A stretch of DNA of 64,000 bases from Cyanobacteria bacterium FACHB-502. Its GTDB lineage: Bacteria > Cyanobacteriota > Cyanobacteriia > Elainellales > Elainellaceae. How positions within the stretch are numbered: position 1 is the stretch's first letter; every line of letters begins with the position of its first letter. Location: positions 168,102-232,101 of the forward strand of contig JACJNZ010000014.1 of assembly GCA_014695325.1 (NCBI GenBank), written 5' to 3'. Made by a program: the position numbers and the translations under genes. The notes beneath the pieces were generated by a model, which was not told the DNA's origin, made no database searches, and saw only the letters and a list, made by a program, of their open reading frames with translations. Below are positions 43,432 to 53,135 of the stretch, piece after piece.

Positions 43432-45333
43432 TTACTTGTCTTCTGTGAATTCGGCATCGATCACGTCATCGCCGCTGGGAGCCGAACCGCCCGTGCTGCC
43501 GCCATCATCGCTCGGACCTGCGCCCGGTGCGCCTGCGCCCTGATACAGATTGCTACTGATGTTATAGAGCAATTGCTGCATTTCGTTCGGCAGGGAGCGC
43601 ATCTTGTCGTAGTCTTCGGCGTTGATCGCCTGACGCAGCTCTGCCACCATGTCTTCCAGCTTGGTTTTGTCGTCTGCGGGAATTTTATCGCCCAAATCCT
43701 TGAGCTGCTTTTCAGTCTGGTATGCCAGCGATTCAGCCTGGTTCTTGATGTCGATCTTCTCGCGTCGCTCTTGGTCAGCCGATGCATTCATTTCGGCATC
43801 GCGCACCATTTGCTCAACCACATCCTTCGGCAGCGTCGAAGCACCCGTAATGCTGATCGACTGCTCTTTGCCCGTGCCCTTATCCTTCGCGCTCACATTC
43901 AGAATGCCGTTAGCGTCGATGTCAAAGGTGACTTCGATTTGAGGCACGCCCCGGGGAGCCGGGGGAATGCCATCCAGACGGAAGGTTCCAAGGCTCTTGT
44001 TGTCGTTTGACATCTGACGCTCGCCTTGCAGAACGTGAATTTCTACGTTGGTTTGACCGTCAGCTGCCGTCGAGAAGGTCTCAGATTTCTTGGTGGGAAT
44101 GGTGGTGTTGCGCTGAATGATCGGGGTCATCACGCCGCCAAGGGTTTCAACGCCCAGCGAGAGCGGAGTCACGTCCAGCAGCAGAATATCTTTCACTTCG
44201 CCTGCCAGCACGCCTGCCTGAATTGCCGCACCGACTGCCACCACTTCATCCGGGTTCACCGACTGGTTGGGGTCTTTGCCCAGCACGCGCTTCACAACTT
44301 CCTGCACAGCGGGAATCCGGGTTGAACCGCCCACCAGGACGACTTCATCGATCTGGCTCTTGTCCAGCTTCGCGTCGCGCAGCGAGTTTTCAACGGGAAT
44401 GCGGCAGCGATCGATCAAATCAGAGCAAAGCTCCTCAAACTTGGCGCGGGTCAGGGTGACATCCAGGTGCTTGGGACCGTCCTGCGTTGCGGTAATGAAG
44501 GGCAGGTTGATTTCGGTCTGAGTCACACTGGAGAGTTCGATTTTGGCTTTCTCGGCTGCCTCAGTAAGACGCTGGAGTGCCTGCTTATCTTTGCGAAGTT
44601 CAATGCCTTCGTTGCGCTTAAACTCTTCTGCCAGGAAGTCTACGATCTTCTTGTCGAAGTCGTCGCCGCCCAGGTGGGTGTCACCGGAGGTCGATCGCAC
44701 TTCAAACACACCGTCGCCCACTTCCAGGATCGATACGTCGAACGTACCACCGCCTAAGTCGAATACCAGAACCGTCTCGTTGGTCTTCTTATCCAAACCG
44801 TATGCCAGTGATGCAGCAGTCGGCTCGTTGATAATTCGCAGCACTTCCAGACCTGCGATCTTGCCTGCGTCTTTGGTTGCCTGACGCTGGGAGTCGTTAA
44901 AGTAAGCAGGAACGGTAATCACTGCCTGAGTAACGTCTTCGCCCAGATACTTGCTGGCATCTTCCTTCAGCTTCCGCAGCACTTGGGCGGAAATTTCTTC
45001 GGGGGCGAACTGCTTGCCCTGTGCCGTACAGTCAATCTTGACGTTGCCGTTGATGTTCAGCACTTTGTAGGACACTTCGGTCATCTCGTTGCCGACTTCA
45101 TCAAAGCGACGACCGATAAACCGCTTCACCGAGTAAAAGGTGTTCTCTGGGTTCATCACTGCCTGACGCTTTGCAATCTGTCCGACAAGACGATCGCCAT
45201 TTTTCGTATAAGCAACAACCGAGGGTGTCGTGCGGAACCCTTCTGCGTTTGCAATAACGGTCGGCTTACCCCCTTCCATCACTGCCACACACGAGTTGGT
45301 TGTTCCTAAGTCAATTCCAACAACTTTAGCCAT
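43432..45333 (-). CDS. dnaK: Chaperone DnaK (Hsp70)
   Basis: A 633-residue Hsp70. It starts [22 protein letters not shown] (phosphate 1 loop). It contains [14 protein letters not shown] (phosphate 2), [12 protein letters not shown] (adenosine), the [11 protein letters not shown] linker and a substrate-binding domain ([23 protein letters not shown]). It ends in a Gly/Ser-rich tail and [12 protein letters not shown], the EEVD-like ending of bacterial forms. It binds exposed hydrophobic segments with ATP-driven cycling together with DnaJ and GrpE, neither of which is near. No CIRCE element was recognised upstream; an intrinsic terminator closes the gene. Confidence 0.98.
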   Translation of the reverse strand: MAKVVGIDLGTTNSCVAVMEGGKPTVIANAEGFRTTPSVVAYTKNGDRLVGQIAKRQAVMNPENTFYSVKRFIGRRFDEVGNEMTEVSYKVLNINGNVKIDCTAQGKQFAPEEISAQVLRKLKEDASKYLGEDVTQAVITVPAYFNDSQRQATKDAGKIAGLEVLRIINEPTAASLAYGLDKKTNETVLVFDLGGGTFDVSILEVGDGVFEVRSTSGDTHLGGDDFDKKIVDFLAEEFKRNEGIELRKDKQALQRLTEAAEKAKIELSSVTQTEINLPFITATQDGPKHLDVTLTRAKFEELCSDLIDRCRIPVENSLRDAKLDKSQIDEVVLVGGSTRIPAVQEVVKRVLGKDPNQSVNPDEVVAVGAAIQAGVLAGEVKDILLLDVTPLSLGVETLGGVMTPIIQRNTTIPTKKSETFSTAADGQTNVEIHVLQGERQMSNDNKSLGTFRLDGIPPAPRGVPQIEVTFDIDANGILNVSAKDKGTGKEQSISITGASTLPKDVVEQMVRDAEMNASADQERREKIDIKNQAESLAYQTEKQLKDLGDKIPADDKTKLEDMVAELRQAINAEDYDKMRSLPNEMQQLLYNISSNLYQGAGAPGAGPSDDGGSTGGSAPSGDDVIDAEFTEDK

Positions 45334-46368
45334 ATACCTTTCAAATCTCCGGTTCTAGAGTTCTCGATGATCTGGTTGCTCACAAACCAAATGGATTGGG
45401 GTGTCCGTCCCTCGGCTGCCGGGTGTCCCGGTCGTCCTTTGTTCTAAGCAACGAGACTGCAATAAACAGCCAAACGCCGCCACAGCTCAGGATGCAGCAC
45501 TACCTCTATAGTGTGTATTTTTGCTCATTCCTTGAAGGCGGGTTTACCGAACAAGGGGTGGGACGGTTTGATAATTCGGGATTGATGAATGAGTTTGTCT
45601 ATTCTGTAAAAGATCCAATCTGTAGAAGATCCAAACGGCAAGGGTGCTGATAGAACAAAACCACGATCGATCGCAGAACAGATAGGCTTTATCCGAAATT
45701 TCAAATCCCAAACTCAAAGCTCACATGGTCTTAGTGTAAGAATTTCGATCGGGTGGCGCGTGGGGGCGAACCGTAACAGACAGGTGGTATTTGCCGTGCC
45801 GAGATAGATTTGGCTTCCGAGAGGAGAGCCATAGTCTCTGTAAGGGCAGGTTTTGCCAGAGGAGTAATGTTGGTTACGCTTTGTTGATGCGATCGCCCGT
45901 AACCGTAGAAGGCAGTTTCCCTGATGTTGTAGTGATACAGTCACCCAGTAATTCGCAAGGTTCGAGTATCACTGCCCAACCGGACAATCTCTATAAAATT
46001 TCTAAGTAGAATCTAAGTGTATTTTTTAACCTTTGTGTAGAATCTACGTAGGAACTATATTTTTTTGTGGAAATAAGTAAACTGTGAACAGTTGACCCAG
46101 AAATGAAAACGTTAGCGGGGCATCTTCACTCGATTTGCTCCAATCACTCCCGTCTCATCAGATTGCATCAGGGAATGTTGGGATGCCAGGGGTGGTTTAT
46201 CAGAGCATCCGTAGAATCAGGCTTTTTGCATCAGGATCACAGTTTGCATGAGTTGACTCCGCAGCGTTAGCTCAAGGTAGGCGATCGTCTTATTTGTGCG
46301 ATCGTCTCATTTCAGGTGGTCAACATTCAGGGACTCCTACCATTCACCTTTTTCAGGAGTATAATCCT
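45334..46368. other. 1-kb intergenic region, possibly structured RNA
   Basis: Divergent upstream region of dnaK and the PTPA-CTERM gene. At 45700-46000 several hairpin-capable segments lie close together (GGCTTCC-GAGA-GGAGAGCC near 45810; GGCAGGTTTTGCC near 45845). AGAATCTA is repeated around 46011 and 46041, and AACTGTGAACAGTT at 46080-46093 is a short inverted repeat. No convincing reading frame. A small RNA or regulatory region is possible but unproven. Confidence 0.35.
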
Positions 46369-47067
46369 ATGTTGACGTTGAAGAACGCAGCAACGAAAGT
46401 TTCAGCAACCGCTTTTGGAACAGCAATGCTCACTGTGGGTGTTTTGCTAACATCGGCAACTGCTTCCGATGCCGCAATTATTGCATTGGGTGATTCCCAC
46501 TCACCTTTTGGAACAAATACGATCGCTAATCTTGGCTTTAACTTGGTCAATGTGACGGACAGTGCTGCTCCGAACGGAACTACAATTTCCTCGCTTTTAG
46601 CACCTAATGGAATCACGGTCACTTTCAGCCCAGAGACTGGTAAAAGGACAGTTCCTGATGGATGGTCTACATGGAGCAATGGTTACACAGGTCCTGTCTA
46701 CAGTGATTCCGTGACGACAAGCCTCACGCTTGCTTTTTCATCCCCTATCACTGCCTTCGATTTCTTTGCTGAACCCAATCCTTTTGACTTCCGCAATATT
46801 ACAGCAACGACTGCAAGTGGTGCGACCTTGACCCAATCTGTTAACGGTTTAGCGGGAGCCAAATATTTCGGGTTCTACTCGGACAATGCTACTGACGAAA
46901 TTACTTCAATTACCATTTCGAGTTCAGATAACTTTGCAATTGGTCAAATGCGACTTGCTGCTACGCCAGTTCCGACTCCTGCCCTCCTGCCAGGTTTAAT
47001 TGGCATGGGCATTGCAACCTTCCGTAAGCGCAAAGGGGAAGCGGCTCAGGAAAGCAGCAAAGCTTAA
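46369..47067 (+). CDS. PTPA-CTERM sorting-domain protein
   Basis: A 232-residue exported protein. ATG 46369 has CAGGAGT upstream. The signal peptide is ATAFGTAMLTVGVLLTSATASDAA. The mature part is a Thr/Ser/Asn-rich beta protein (SLTLAFSSPITAFDFFAEPNPFDFRNITATTASGATL). The C-terminus is a sorting signal: VPTPALLPGLIGMGIATFRKRK, i.e. a PTPA motif, hydrophobic helix, then basic residues, the cyanobacterial variant of PEP-CTERM recognised by an exosortase-type enzyme. No exosortase gene is in the window. It is probably a surface or matrix protein. Confidence 0.9.
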   Translation: MLTLKNAATKVSATAFGTAMLTVGVLLTSATASDAAIIALGDSHSPFGTNTIANLGFNLVNVTDSAAPNGTTISSLLAPNGITVTFSPETGKRTVPDGWSTWSNGYTGPVYSDSVTTSLTLAFSSPITAFDFFAEPNPFDFRNITATTASGATLTQSVNGLAGAKYFGFYSDNATDEITSITISSSDNFAIGQMRLAATPVPTPALLPGLIGMGIATFRKRKGEAAQESSKA

Positions 47068-47131
47068 TTTGCGTTAACCCATTAAGTCTTGAGTCGGAGG
47101 ATTGAGTCCAGCTTCAGGTGAATGCCTGGAT

Positions 47132-47158
47132 GCCGGGAGCCAACCTCCGGCTTCTTTT
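47132..47158 (+). terminator. Possible intrinsic terminator after the PTPA-CTERM gene
   Basis: GCCGG (47132-47136) and CCGGC (47147-47151) form a stem followed by TTCTTTT. Confidence 0.6.
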
Positions 47159-47205
47159 GTGGGAATCGATTTTGGGAAAACGATCGCCCTTCACCCACAC
47201 ACCCC

Positions 47206-48021
47206 CTACGCGATCGAAGCAAACAGCCCCGACCAATCGATCGCCTCAGGACGATTCCCCTTATTCACCATCTCAAAAATCTTGTTTGCCGCATTCGGGT
47301 TATGCAGGGATTCTACGCAAGCAGCCGCCACATCGATTCGGCTGGTTTGCCCGGAGAGCGTGTCGCCGGTGCCGATCGCAATTCCCTTTTTACCGCCTGT
47401 GGTGGCTTTCATCAGCGTATTGAGGTCATAGGACGTAAAGGGACCGTCGATGAGTTGTCCGGGTCGAATGATGGTGTAGGGTAAGCCGGATTGGACGATC
47501 GCCGCTTCGCCCTGCTGTTTTGCATCCAGGACACCAAAGGCGTTGAGTACCGTATAGGGAAACTGGGTTTTGTGTTCCACGCCGCAGGAAGAAACAAAGA
47601 CAAATCGCTGAAGATAACTTGGAGCTGCCTCAACCACATGGCGCACGCCGTCCGCATCGACAATTTGGGGACTATTTTTGGCGTGAGCAGTCCGGTAGCC
47701 TTTGTCCAGGAGAATCTTGCTCCACTGCTGGAGCGTTTGCAGCCCTTTCGCTTCGGGGAGGTCAAACTGCCAACGAGCCGAAGGAAACGCGGTTGTTCCA
47801 GTGGCGCAAATCAGATGGGTAATGCCCAGCATGGCAGACGGCAAGGTTTCAGGCTGACGAATATCCCCGATTGCCGCTTCTACTCGATCGCCAAACAGTT
47901 TTTCTGCTTTCTCTGCACTGCGCGTCAAAACCCGAACCGGAATTTCTTTTTCCAGCAGCTTTGCCACCGCTAACTGTCCCACGCCTCCGGTTGCACCCAC
48001 CACCAGCACCAGATCTGCCAC
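47206..48021 (-). CDS. Atypical SDR / NAD(P)-binding protein (Ycf39-like group)
   Basis: A 271-residue Rossmann protein. Nucleotide site MADLVLVVGATGGVGQLAVAKLLEKEIPVRVLTRS (GxxGxxG), then RVEAAIGDIRQPETLPSAMLGITHLICATG, VVEAAPSYLQRFVFVSSCGVEH, and YTIIRPGQLIDGPFTSYDLNTLM. It lacks the classical YxxxK, as in NmrA/Ycf39-type atypical SDRs. Such proteins serve as redox-linked assembly factors or reductases in photosynthetic organisms; the exact member is not clear. It is convergent with the PTPA-CTERM gene. Confidence 0.85.
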   Translation of the reverse strand: MADLVLVVGATGGVGQLAVAKLLEKEIPVRVLTRSAEKAEKLFGDRVEAAIGDIRQPETLPSAMLGITHLICATGTTAFPSARWQFDLPEAKGLQTLQQWSKILLDKGYRTAHAKNSPQIVDADGVRHVVEAAPSYLQRFVFVSSCGVEHKTQFPYTVLNAFGVLDAKQQGEAAIVQSGLPYTIIRPGQLIDGPFTSYDLNTLMKATTGGKKGIAIGTGDTLSGQTSRIDVAAACVESLHNPNAANKIFEMVNKGNRPEAIDWSGLFASIA

Positions 48022-48498
48022 GATCGCCTTCCTCCTGAAATTTTGGTTTCTAATTTCTCGATCTACTTTTTCGATCTACGTCAGTTTAGAAGGATTGCTC
48101 CAGCAGCGAATCTGCTGAACGAATTAAGTTTTGCCGAATGCAACCCTGAAGGAGTTGTAGGAAAAGTGCGATCGATCGAGCACCTATCGAACTTTCTCGC
48201 TGGAATGACTAATCTTGTTACCCTTGTGCTCGTTGAGAATGGTAATGGGCTGCGACTCCCGAATCGATGGTTCGCAAAAATGTAACGAGAGAACCTGGTG
48301 CCGGAACATTGCCAGAAAATAAGGAATCAACCCCTTTGCAGGAGTCATCACAGCAGTAATCAGCTCTACGTCTCAACTTAAAGTCCCCCCTTGCTCTTTC
48401 AAAGCAGCAATTTACAGATGGGGGATTCAGGAGGCAATGTAGAGACTCCAAGCCTCCTCAAACAACCTTTTTTCCCCTCAACTCATTTACGACCCATC
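48022..48498. other. 0.48-kb intergenic region with a C-block repeat
   Basis: No gene recognised. A CCCCCTTGCTC ... GATGGGGGATTC repeat lies at about 48384-48430, of the same type as those at 9667 and 20560. Confidence 0.4.
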
Positions 48499-49200
48499 AT
48501 GCTGACTCCCTTCGATCGCCAAACTCAATCCCACCATTTCAGCCCCTTCGCTTTCCTCACCAGACCCAAACGCCTCATGCTGTGGGGACTGAGTGGAATC
48601 ACCTTATTGCTGGTGAGCTGTCAATCTGCGCCCCGCCCCCTCCCGGCTCCCGTTACTCCTTCAGAAACACCAACCCAAACTAATACGACCTCGTCTACCC
48701 CCAGTCCATCTGCGTCGAAGCGGTATGCGTTTCCGCAAGCAGGGTTCGGCTTTGTCTATCCCGCAGATTTTGCGATTGCCGATCCGGTCGATAATGCTTC
48801 TGATGGACTCGTGCTACTAGAACTCTGGCAGCAGAAAGTGTATGACGACATCGTTGCCGGAAAGTATGAAGGCGGAACCGAATATCCGTCCAGTGTCCAA
48901 GTTGTTGTTGATCGCAATCCCGATAACCTGGATTTACAAGCCTGGGTTGAAGGTCACTCCAGCCGCTTCTCGCAGCCAAAAGACTTTCAGGCACGATCGA
49001 TCGCAGGTCAAAACGGGTTGAGCTTTAGTTCCACTGGCTTATATGAACATGAAAACGTCGTGGTTGCCCATCCCAGCGGAGAAGCAGTGATTGTCATCAG
49101 TCTGGCAACGATCGGCAATCCAGAAGTGGATGAACCCAATCGACGAGCATTCACCGAAATTGTGAACAGCTTGCAGCTCAGCTCACTGACCCAGCCCTGA
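48499..49200 (+). CDS. Lipoprotein of unknown function
   Basis: A 233-residue protein. The signal region is RPKRLMLWGLSGITLLLVSC, with lipobox LVSC and the Cys near residue 40, then a Pro/Ser/Thr linker (ETPTQTNTTSSTPSPSASK). A single globular domain follows: YAFPQAGFGFVYPADFAIAD ... VVVDRNPDNLDLQAWVEGHSS ... GQNGLSFSSTGLYEHENVVVAHPSGEAVIVIS ... FTEIVNSLQL. This resembles the PsbP/DUF4367-like 'stress-region' beta domain found in many secreted cyanobacterial proteins, but I do not name it. ATG 48499 is chosen because it precedes the signal. The stop overlaps the convergent membrane gene by 18 bp. Confidence 0.75.
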   Translation: MLTPFDRQTQSHHFSPFAFLTRPKRLMLWGLSGITLLLVSCQSAPRPLPAPVTPSETPTQTNTTSSTPSPSASKRYAFPQAGFGFVYPADFAIADPVDNASDGLVLLELWQQKVYDDIVAGKYEGGTEYPSSVQVVVDRNPDNLDLQAWVEGHSSRFSQPKDFQARSIAGQNGLSFSSTGLYEHENVVVAHPSGEAVIVISLATIGNPEVDEPNRRAFTEIVNSLQLSSLTQP

Positions 49201-49875
49201 GCCAGAGTACTCCTGAGCAGATTGGGTGCGAAACATCAGCAGCGGCGGACGAATACACAAGTAGAGAAGGGGGCCAAACAGGGGAATCAGCGCGACGATC
49301 CAGAACAACTGCGAGTTGCTGTGGAGTCCTCGACGTGCCATATCATCGCTTAGCAGCGTGGGATAGGGAAACAGCAAACAGAGAATGCCAAATGCCAGCG
49401 TCATTGCGTGGATAAAGCGATCGCCCTGAAAAACTTGAGCAAACGCCCCCCAATCGCCAAAGAACAGGGCAAACCCCAGCAAAAACAGCGTACTGCCCGT
49501 CAAAATCAGCCCCATGATTGGAGAATCGAGCCACTTTAACCAGGCATCCTTTTCGCCGGAAAACTGCTGATTGGGTTCGCGCAGTGCCAGATAGGGAACC
49601 AGGGATAGAAATCCAGTTCCAATTGAACCCAGCATAAATGCCCAGGCGGGTAATTTTTGCATTCTGCCGTCCGGGAAGATCAGACAGCTATAAATCAATA
49701 GCCAAATGCCAATCATGCTAAACAGTGAAATTGTCACCGGATTGATCGCAGGGAGCTGTCCCTTGAGAAGCGTTTGCACGGGTTCTAACAAATTGACCCG
49801 CAGCGGCGGCGCAAACAAAAACACATAGGCAATAAAACCTAGCTCAATCAACCAGAGAATCAGTCTACGCAGCAT
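49183..49875 (-). CDS. Conserved multi-pass membrane protein
   Basis: A 230-residue protein with about six transmembrane helices (LILWLIELGFIAYVFLFA, ISLFSMIGIWLLIYSCLI, AFMLGSIGTGFLSLVPYLAL, LILTGSTLFLLGFALFF, FIHAMTLAFGILCLLFPYPTLL, WIVALIPLFGPLLYLCIRP). Polar loops carry conserved-looking FPDGRM and LSDDMARRG. The look is that of proteins shared by cyanobacteria and plastids with unknown role. Overlaps the lipoprotein gene at its 3' end. Confidence 0.7.
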   Translation of the reverse strand: MLRRLILWLIELGFIAYVFLFAPPLRVNLLEPVQTLLKGQLPAINPVTISLFSMIGIWLLIYSCLIFPDGRMQKLPAWAFMLGSIGTGFLSLVPYLALREPNQQFSGEKDAWLKWLDSPIMGLILTGSTLFLLGFALFFGDWGAFAQVFQGDRFIHAMTLAFGILCLLFPYPTLLSDDMARRGLHSNSQLFWIVALIPLFGPLLYLCIRPPLLMFRTQSAQEYSGSGLGQ

Positions 49876-50499
49876 TATCCTCCTCCCTTTTCATCGTCCT
49901 CGATGGCTTGCTTCTCAGATGCTTCGCAGTTTCCCTTGTGGGGTAATTGCTTCCCTTATTGTTCAGAGTTTATGCGACGAAAAACACTGCCAGAGGGAAG
50001 ACGTGCAAGCTCTTTGATAACCCACTAAGAGGACTGTCTGAGGAAACGGTGACTGCAATTTTATTCGGCGATCGATCATCAATAAATCATCAATGAATTA
50101 TCAATAGAATATGTATAGTTTCTGCTGCCACATTAATAATTGGTAATTTATTGATACCTTGACTTGAATTTATTTATTAGAGTCATCACAAAAAAATCAA
50201 TTTTGTCTATCTATTATTGTTGGTATATCAGTATATTTTGCCTTCGATTGGGGTTAACGAATCACCCAAAAATTTTCTGAAAGTCACTTTTGCATAAATT
50301 TAGTGAATTTTAATCAAGCAATAGGGTTTACAGACTATTGATGATTATCTGTAAGTTGATGATTGTCTGTAAACATAGCGATCGTTTCTCTGGCGATGCG
50401 TTTAGTTGGGCAATCGAGAGATGCAGTAGGGTAGGGAGTTGAACCTGACCATCTACCTGGTCGATCGCCTGCTGTGCGTCAGAAGAAATTCAAGACAAA
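49876..50499. repeat. AT-rich 0.6-kb intergenic region with repeats
   Basis: The second copy of the dispersed repeat ATGCTTCGCAGTT ... GGGGTAATTGC is at 49919-49950. ATCATCAATAAAT-type repeats lie at 50075-50106. An 18-bp unit (TTGATGATTRTCTGTAAR) is tandemly duplicated at 50338-50355 and 50356-50373. No coding frame supported. Confidence 0.65.
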
Positions 50500-51267
50500 C
50501 TATGGAGAAGACGGAGAAGAGTTTGGAGAAGGACTCGGAGCGGCTGGACTTGCAGGAGACGCTTCAGGACTCGGAGAACTTGCCGAACTCGGTGATGCAT
50601 CAGGGGATGGATCAGGTGACGGCTTTGGAGATGCTTCAGGACTCGGAGAAGATGCACCGGGAGATGGGCTGGGAGACGCTGCGGGTGCAGCCTGCTTTTC
50701 CGCTGCTGTTTGTTTCCATTCTGCTAAAGGACGATTGACTGCATTCTCAAAGCTGGGAGAAACCAGGCTTACTTTTAGATCGGCATTGGCGTCGGTGGAT
50801 GGATCAGCTAGCGCGTAGAGAAAACTGCGGTTAAAGTCATATTCCCCTACAATCAGGCGATGGGTTTCCTGGTTGTCGAGCGTGACTTCGATCGCTGCAA
50901 ACGGCTGATGAAATCCATACTGTTCTCGCTGTGCTGCCGGAACTGTAAACGTCCGATCGCTCGTGCCCGATGTCATTAGATCCAGCAGAAAGGCGATCGA
51001 GGCGGCACTGGCAGGGGTTTGTTCAGGTTGCTGCATTTGCCAGATTCCCTCAGCGTCACGCTCAAACTTAAGCGACCGAAGGGGCGTCGTGAGCGACAGC
51101 GTTTTAACCTGCTTTTCGGTGAAGGCAAAGAGATCGCTAGGTTCGCTCTGGGAAGCCTGCTGACCCTGTGATTGATTTTGAGGCTGATTTTGTACCGCCA
51201 CCAGCGTTACGCCACCCAGCAGTAAAGCAGTGAGCAGCAGCAGAAAAGTAGAGGGTTTGATCTTCAT
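50500..51267 (-). CDS. DUF4340 domain protein with Ser-Pro tail
   Basis: A 255-residue protein. N-terminal hydrophobic segment STFLLLLTALLLGGVTLVAVQ (signal anchor), then a DUF4340-like domain (FAFTEKQVKTLSLTTPLRSLKFERDAEGIWQM ... AASIAFLLDLMTSGTSDRTFTV ... YGFHQPFAAIEVTLDNQETHRLIVGEYDFNRSFLYALAD). The last 70 residues are almost only Ser, Pro and Ala. It follows the gldG-like gene by 39 bp in the same direction, completing a four-gene set (ATPase, permease, GldG-like, DUF4340) that recurs as an uncharacterised ABC-type system in bacteria. Probably periplasmic and membrane-anchored. Confidence 0.85.
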   Translation of the reverse strand: MKIKPSTFLLLLTALLLGGVTLVAVQNQPQNQSQGQQASQSEPSDLFAFTEKQVKTLSLTTPLRSLKFERDAEGIWQMQQPEQTPASAASIAFLLDLMTSGTSDRTFTVPAAQREQYGFHQPFAAIEVTLDNQETHRLIVGEYDFNRSFLYALADPSTDANADLKVSLVSPSFENAVNRPLAEWKQTAAEKQAAPAASPSPSPGASSPSPEASPKPSPDPSPDASPSSASSPSPEASPASPAAPSPSPNSSPSSP

Positions 51268-51306
51268 TGCTTCTGCAAGTTCAAGGAATCGGATCTTAGA
51301 GAACAG

Positions 51307-53061
51307 TTATCGCCGCTTCCACCACACCAGTCCGGCAGCAGCAAAAGCGATCGCAGGCAGCAGCGCAAGCGCAGTTCCGGCGGCAGACATCTGCTGTTGA
51401 GGAGACATCACAATCCGGCGATTTTTCACTTCTCGCGGACGAATCGCCAACACCTGATCGTCTTGCTGACTCAGCCAGCCCAGCGAGTTCAAAAACACAT
51501 CGCTGTTAAGCTGCTGGGCAAATACGCCGTCTGTTGCGAAGCCAGAGTTGCCAATCACCACCAGGCGAGATTGTCCCTTATTTTCGCTGGCTGCTGGATT
51601 GGGGCTGGGACTGGCTGCTGGACTAGGGCTGGCTTCCGGGCTAGGACTCGAACTGGAACTGGCACTGGCTTCCGGGCTAGGACTGGCACTGGGGCTGGCA
51701 CTGGGACTGGCACTGGGACTGGCACTAGGACTGGCACTGGGGCTGGGACTGGGACTCGGAGCAGGGCTTGGAGCTTCTGCCTGTACCCCCCGGCTCAGGG
51801 CATAGCCGATCGCAAATGGACCCTTTGGATCGGTCGCTGCATCGAACTGAAGTTCACCATTTTCGGCAACGCGCTGGGCGGTGGTGCGATCGCTGGTAAT
51901 CAGAAGACCCGTGGCTTCGATGCCCTCGACCTGCCGCTGCTGCACCGGACGCGCTAGAGGATAAAAGGAAATGCCGTTGCCAAAGCTGCGTGTGATCGGA
52001 TGATCGCCATATTGATTAATAATCGTCACGCCCGGACCCAAGCCAGAAGCTTCTCCGGCGGGGTCAATGACAATGCGATCGCTCATCTGAAGTCCCCACT
52101 CCTCCAGCAGCGGATTGAGCTTGGGGTCGGTTTGCGGATCGATCAGCAGCATTAAGCCGCTCTTGCGCTTCAGATACTCCCTGAGGGCTTTGACTTCTGA
52201 TTCGATCAAGGGACGCTGGGGACTGGCAATTACCAGCACAGCAGCATCTGCCGGAACCTGCGGGTTTTCTGCCAGGTTGAGCGGCGCGCCTTCATAGGCT
52301 TCTTCAGTAAGCCGCTGGGATGCCTGCAAAAAGCCGCCCTGTCCTGCTTCTAGCTTGCGTTCACCGTGTCCCTGCAAGAAGTAAACCTTTTGCGGCTGGC
52401 TGTTGGTGATTTGGGCAATGCCGTTGGTCAGCCGTCGTTCTGAAAGTTTTTGCTCTGGAGTCACGGTCTGCACAGGTCGGCGGTTCGTTCCCGATTCAAC
52501 AAATACATCGCCGATCGTCTGCACTTTGTATTCTCGCGCCAGTCCCGGTTCGCGCTGGGGGTCGATGTACTGATAGCTGAAATTAGAGTTGATTCGCCGA
52601 TAGTTATCGAGCAACTGCTGATCGATCGGATTGGGTGTGGGCGAAAAAATCGTGGCTTTAACGGGCTGTTGAAGCTGCTGCGCGATCTCCTGCGACTGAG
52701 GAGCAAGGGTAAAAATCTGGTTTTCCGTCAGGTCAACCCGGCTGTTAAACCGCACTGCTAGAAAGTTCACCATGCCCAAAATGGCTAAAACGGCAAGGGC
52801 AGACAGCAGCGCATTGGTGCCAATTTGAGTCGATCGCCTACCCCAAAAATTTGGCTGCTGATAAATCAGAAATACTAGCCACAGTCCGAGGAGAACAAAT
52901 CCAGCGATCATTAGTCCAGATGGAATGCCCGCCCAGTTTCCCGCTACGATTCCTGCGGTCGCACCCACAATCATCAGCACAGGACCAAGCCAAAATAGCC
53001 ACTTGAGATGGTTCCAGTTCAGTTGCTTCCAGTTCAGTCGTTTTGTCAGCTTCATGGACAT
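51307..53061 (-). CDS. GldG-like ABC system protein with Ser-Pro-Ala repeat insertion
   Basis: A 584-residue membrane protein. Two or three N-terminal helices (WLFWLGPVLMIVGATAGIVAGNW, GLMIAGFVLLGLWLVFLIY, ALLSALAVLAILGMVNFLAV) precede a large extracytoplasmic GldG domain (SRVDLTENQIFTLAPQSQEIAQQLQQPVKATIFSP, VYFLQGHGERKL, AVLVIASPQRPLIESEVKALREYL, GLMLLIDP) and a C-terminal helix (GTALALLPAIAFAAAGLVWWKRR). A low-complexity run of about 60 residues of SPSPSASPSA type sits in the extracytoplasmic part (DNA about 51590-51775) and is coded by a 12- to 18-bp tandem repeat. Partner of the ABC permease and ATPase upstream. Confidence 0.85.
   Translation of the reverse strand: MSMKLTKRLNWKQLNWNHLKWLFWLGPVLMIVGATAGIVAGNWAGIPSGLMIAGFVLLGLWLVFLIYQQPNFWGRRSTQIGTNALLSALAVLAILGMVNFLAVRFNSRVDLTENQIFTLAPQSQEIAQQLQQPVKATIFSPTPNPIDQQLLDNYRRINSNFSYQYIDPQREPGLAREYKVQTIGDVFVESGTNRRPVQTVTPEQKLSERRLTNGIAQITNSQPQKVYFLQGHGERKLEAGQGGFLQASQRLTEEAYEGAPLNLAENPQVPADAAVLVIASPQRPLIESEVKALREYLKRKSGLMLLIDPQTDPKLNPLLEEWGLQMSDRIVIDPAGEASGLGPGVTIINQYGDHPITRSFGNGISFYPLARPVQQRQVEGIEATGLLITSDRTTAQRVAENGELQFDAATDPKGPFAIGYALSRGVQAEAPSPAPSPSPSPSASPSASPSASPSASPSASPSPEASASSSSSPSPEASPSPAASPSPNPAASENKGQSRLVVIGNSGFATDGVFAQQLNSDVFLNSLGWLSQQDDQVLAIRPREVKNRRIVMSPQQQMSAAGTALALLPAIAFAAAGLVWWKRR
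51590..51775. repeat. Coding minisatellite for a Ser-Pro-Ala linker
   Basis: Tandem GGACTGGCACTG / GGGCTGGCACTG-type units within the gldG-like gene encode PSASPSAS repeats. The period is a multiple of three, so copy-number change keeps the frame. Confidence 0.85.
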
Positions 53062-53135
53062 CTGAGGAAATAGGGAGAGACAGAGAAATAAACCTGTTTG
53101 TATGGATGAGCCGGAGGGAAACTGCGATCCCCCAA

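Noticed and set aside
43405..44010. Long plus-strand frame of 201 codons opposite the 3' part of dnaK
   Set aside because: Mirror of the dnaK codons, Cys/His/Leu-rich with no family features; dnaK is certain on the other strand.
45334..45720. CIRCE heat-shock operator before dnaK
   Set aside because: No TTAGCACTC-N9-GAGTGCTAA-type inverted repeat found.
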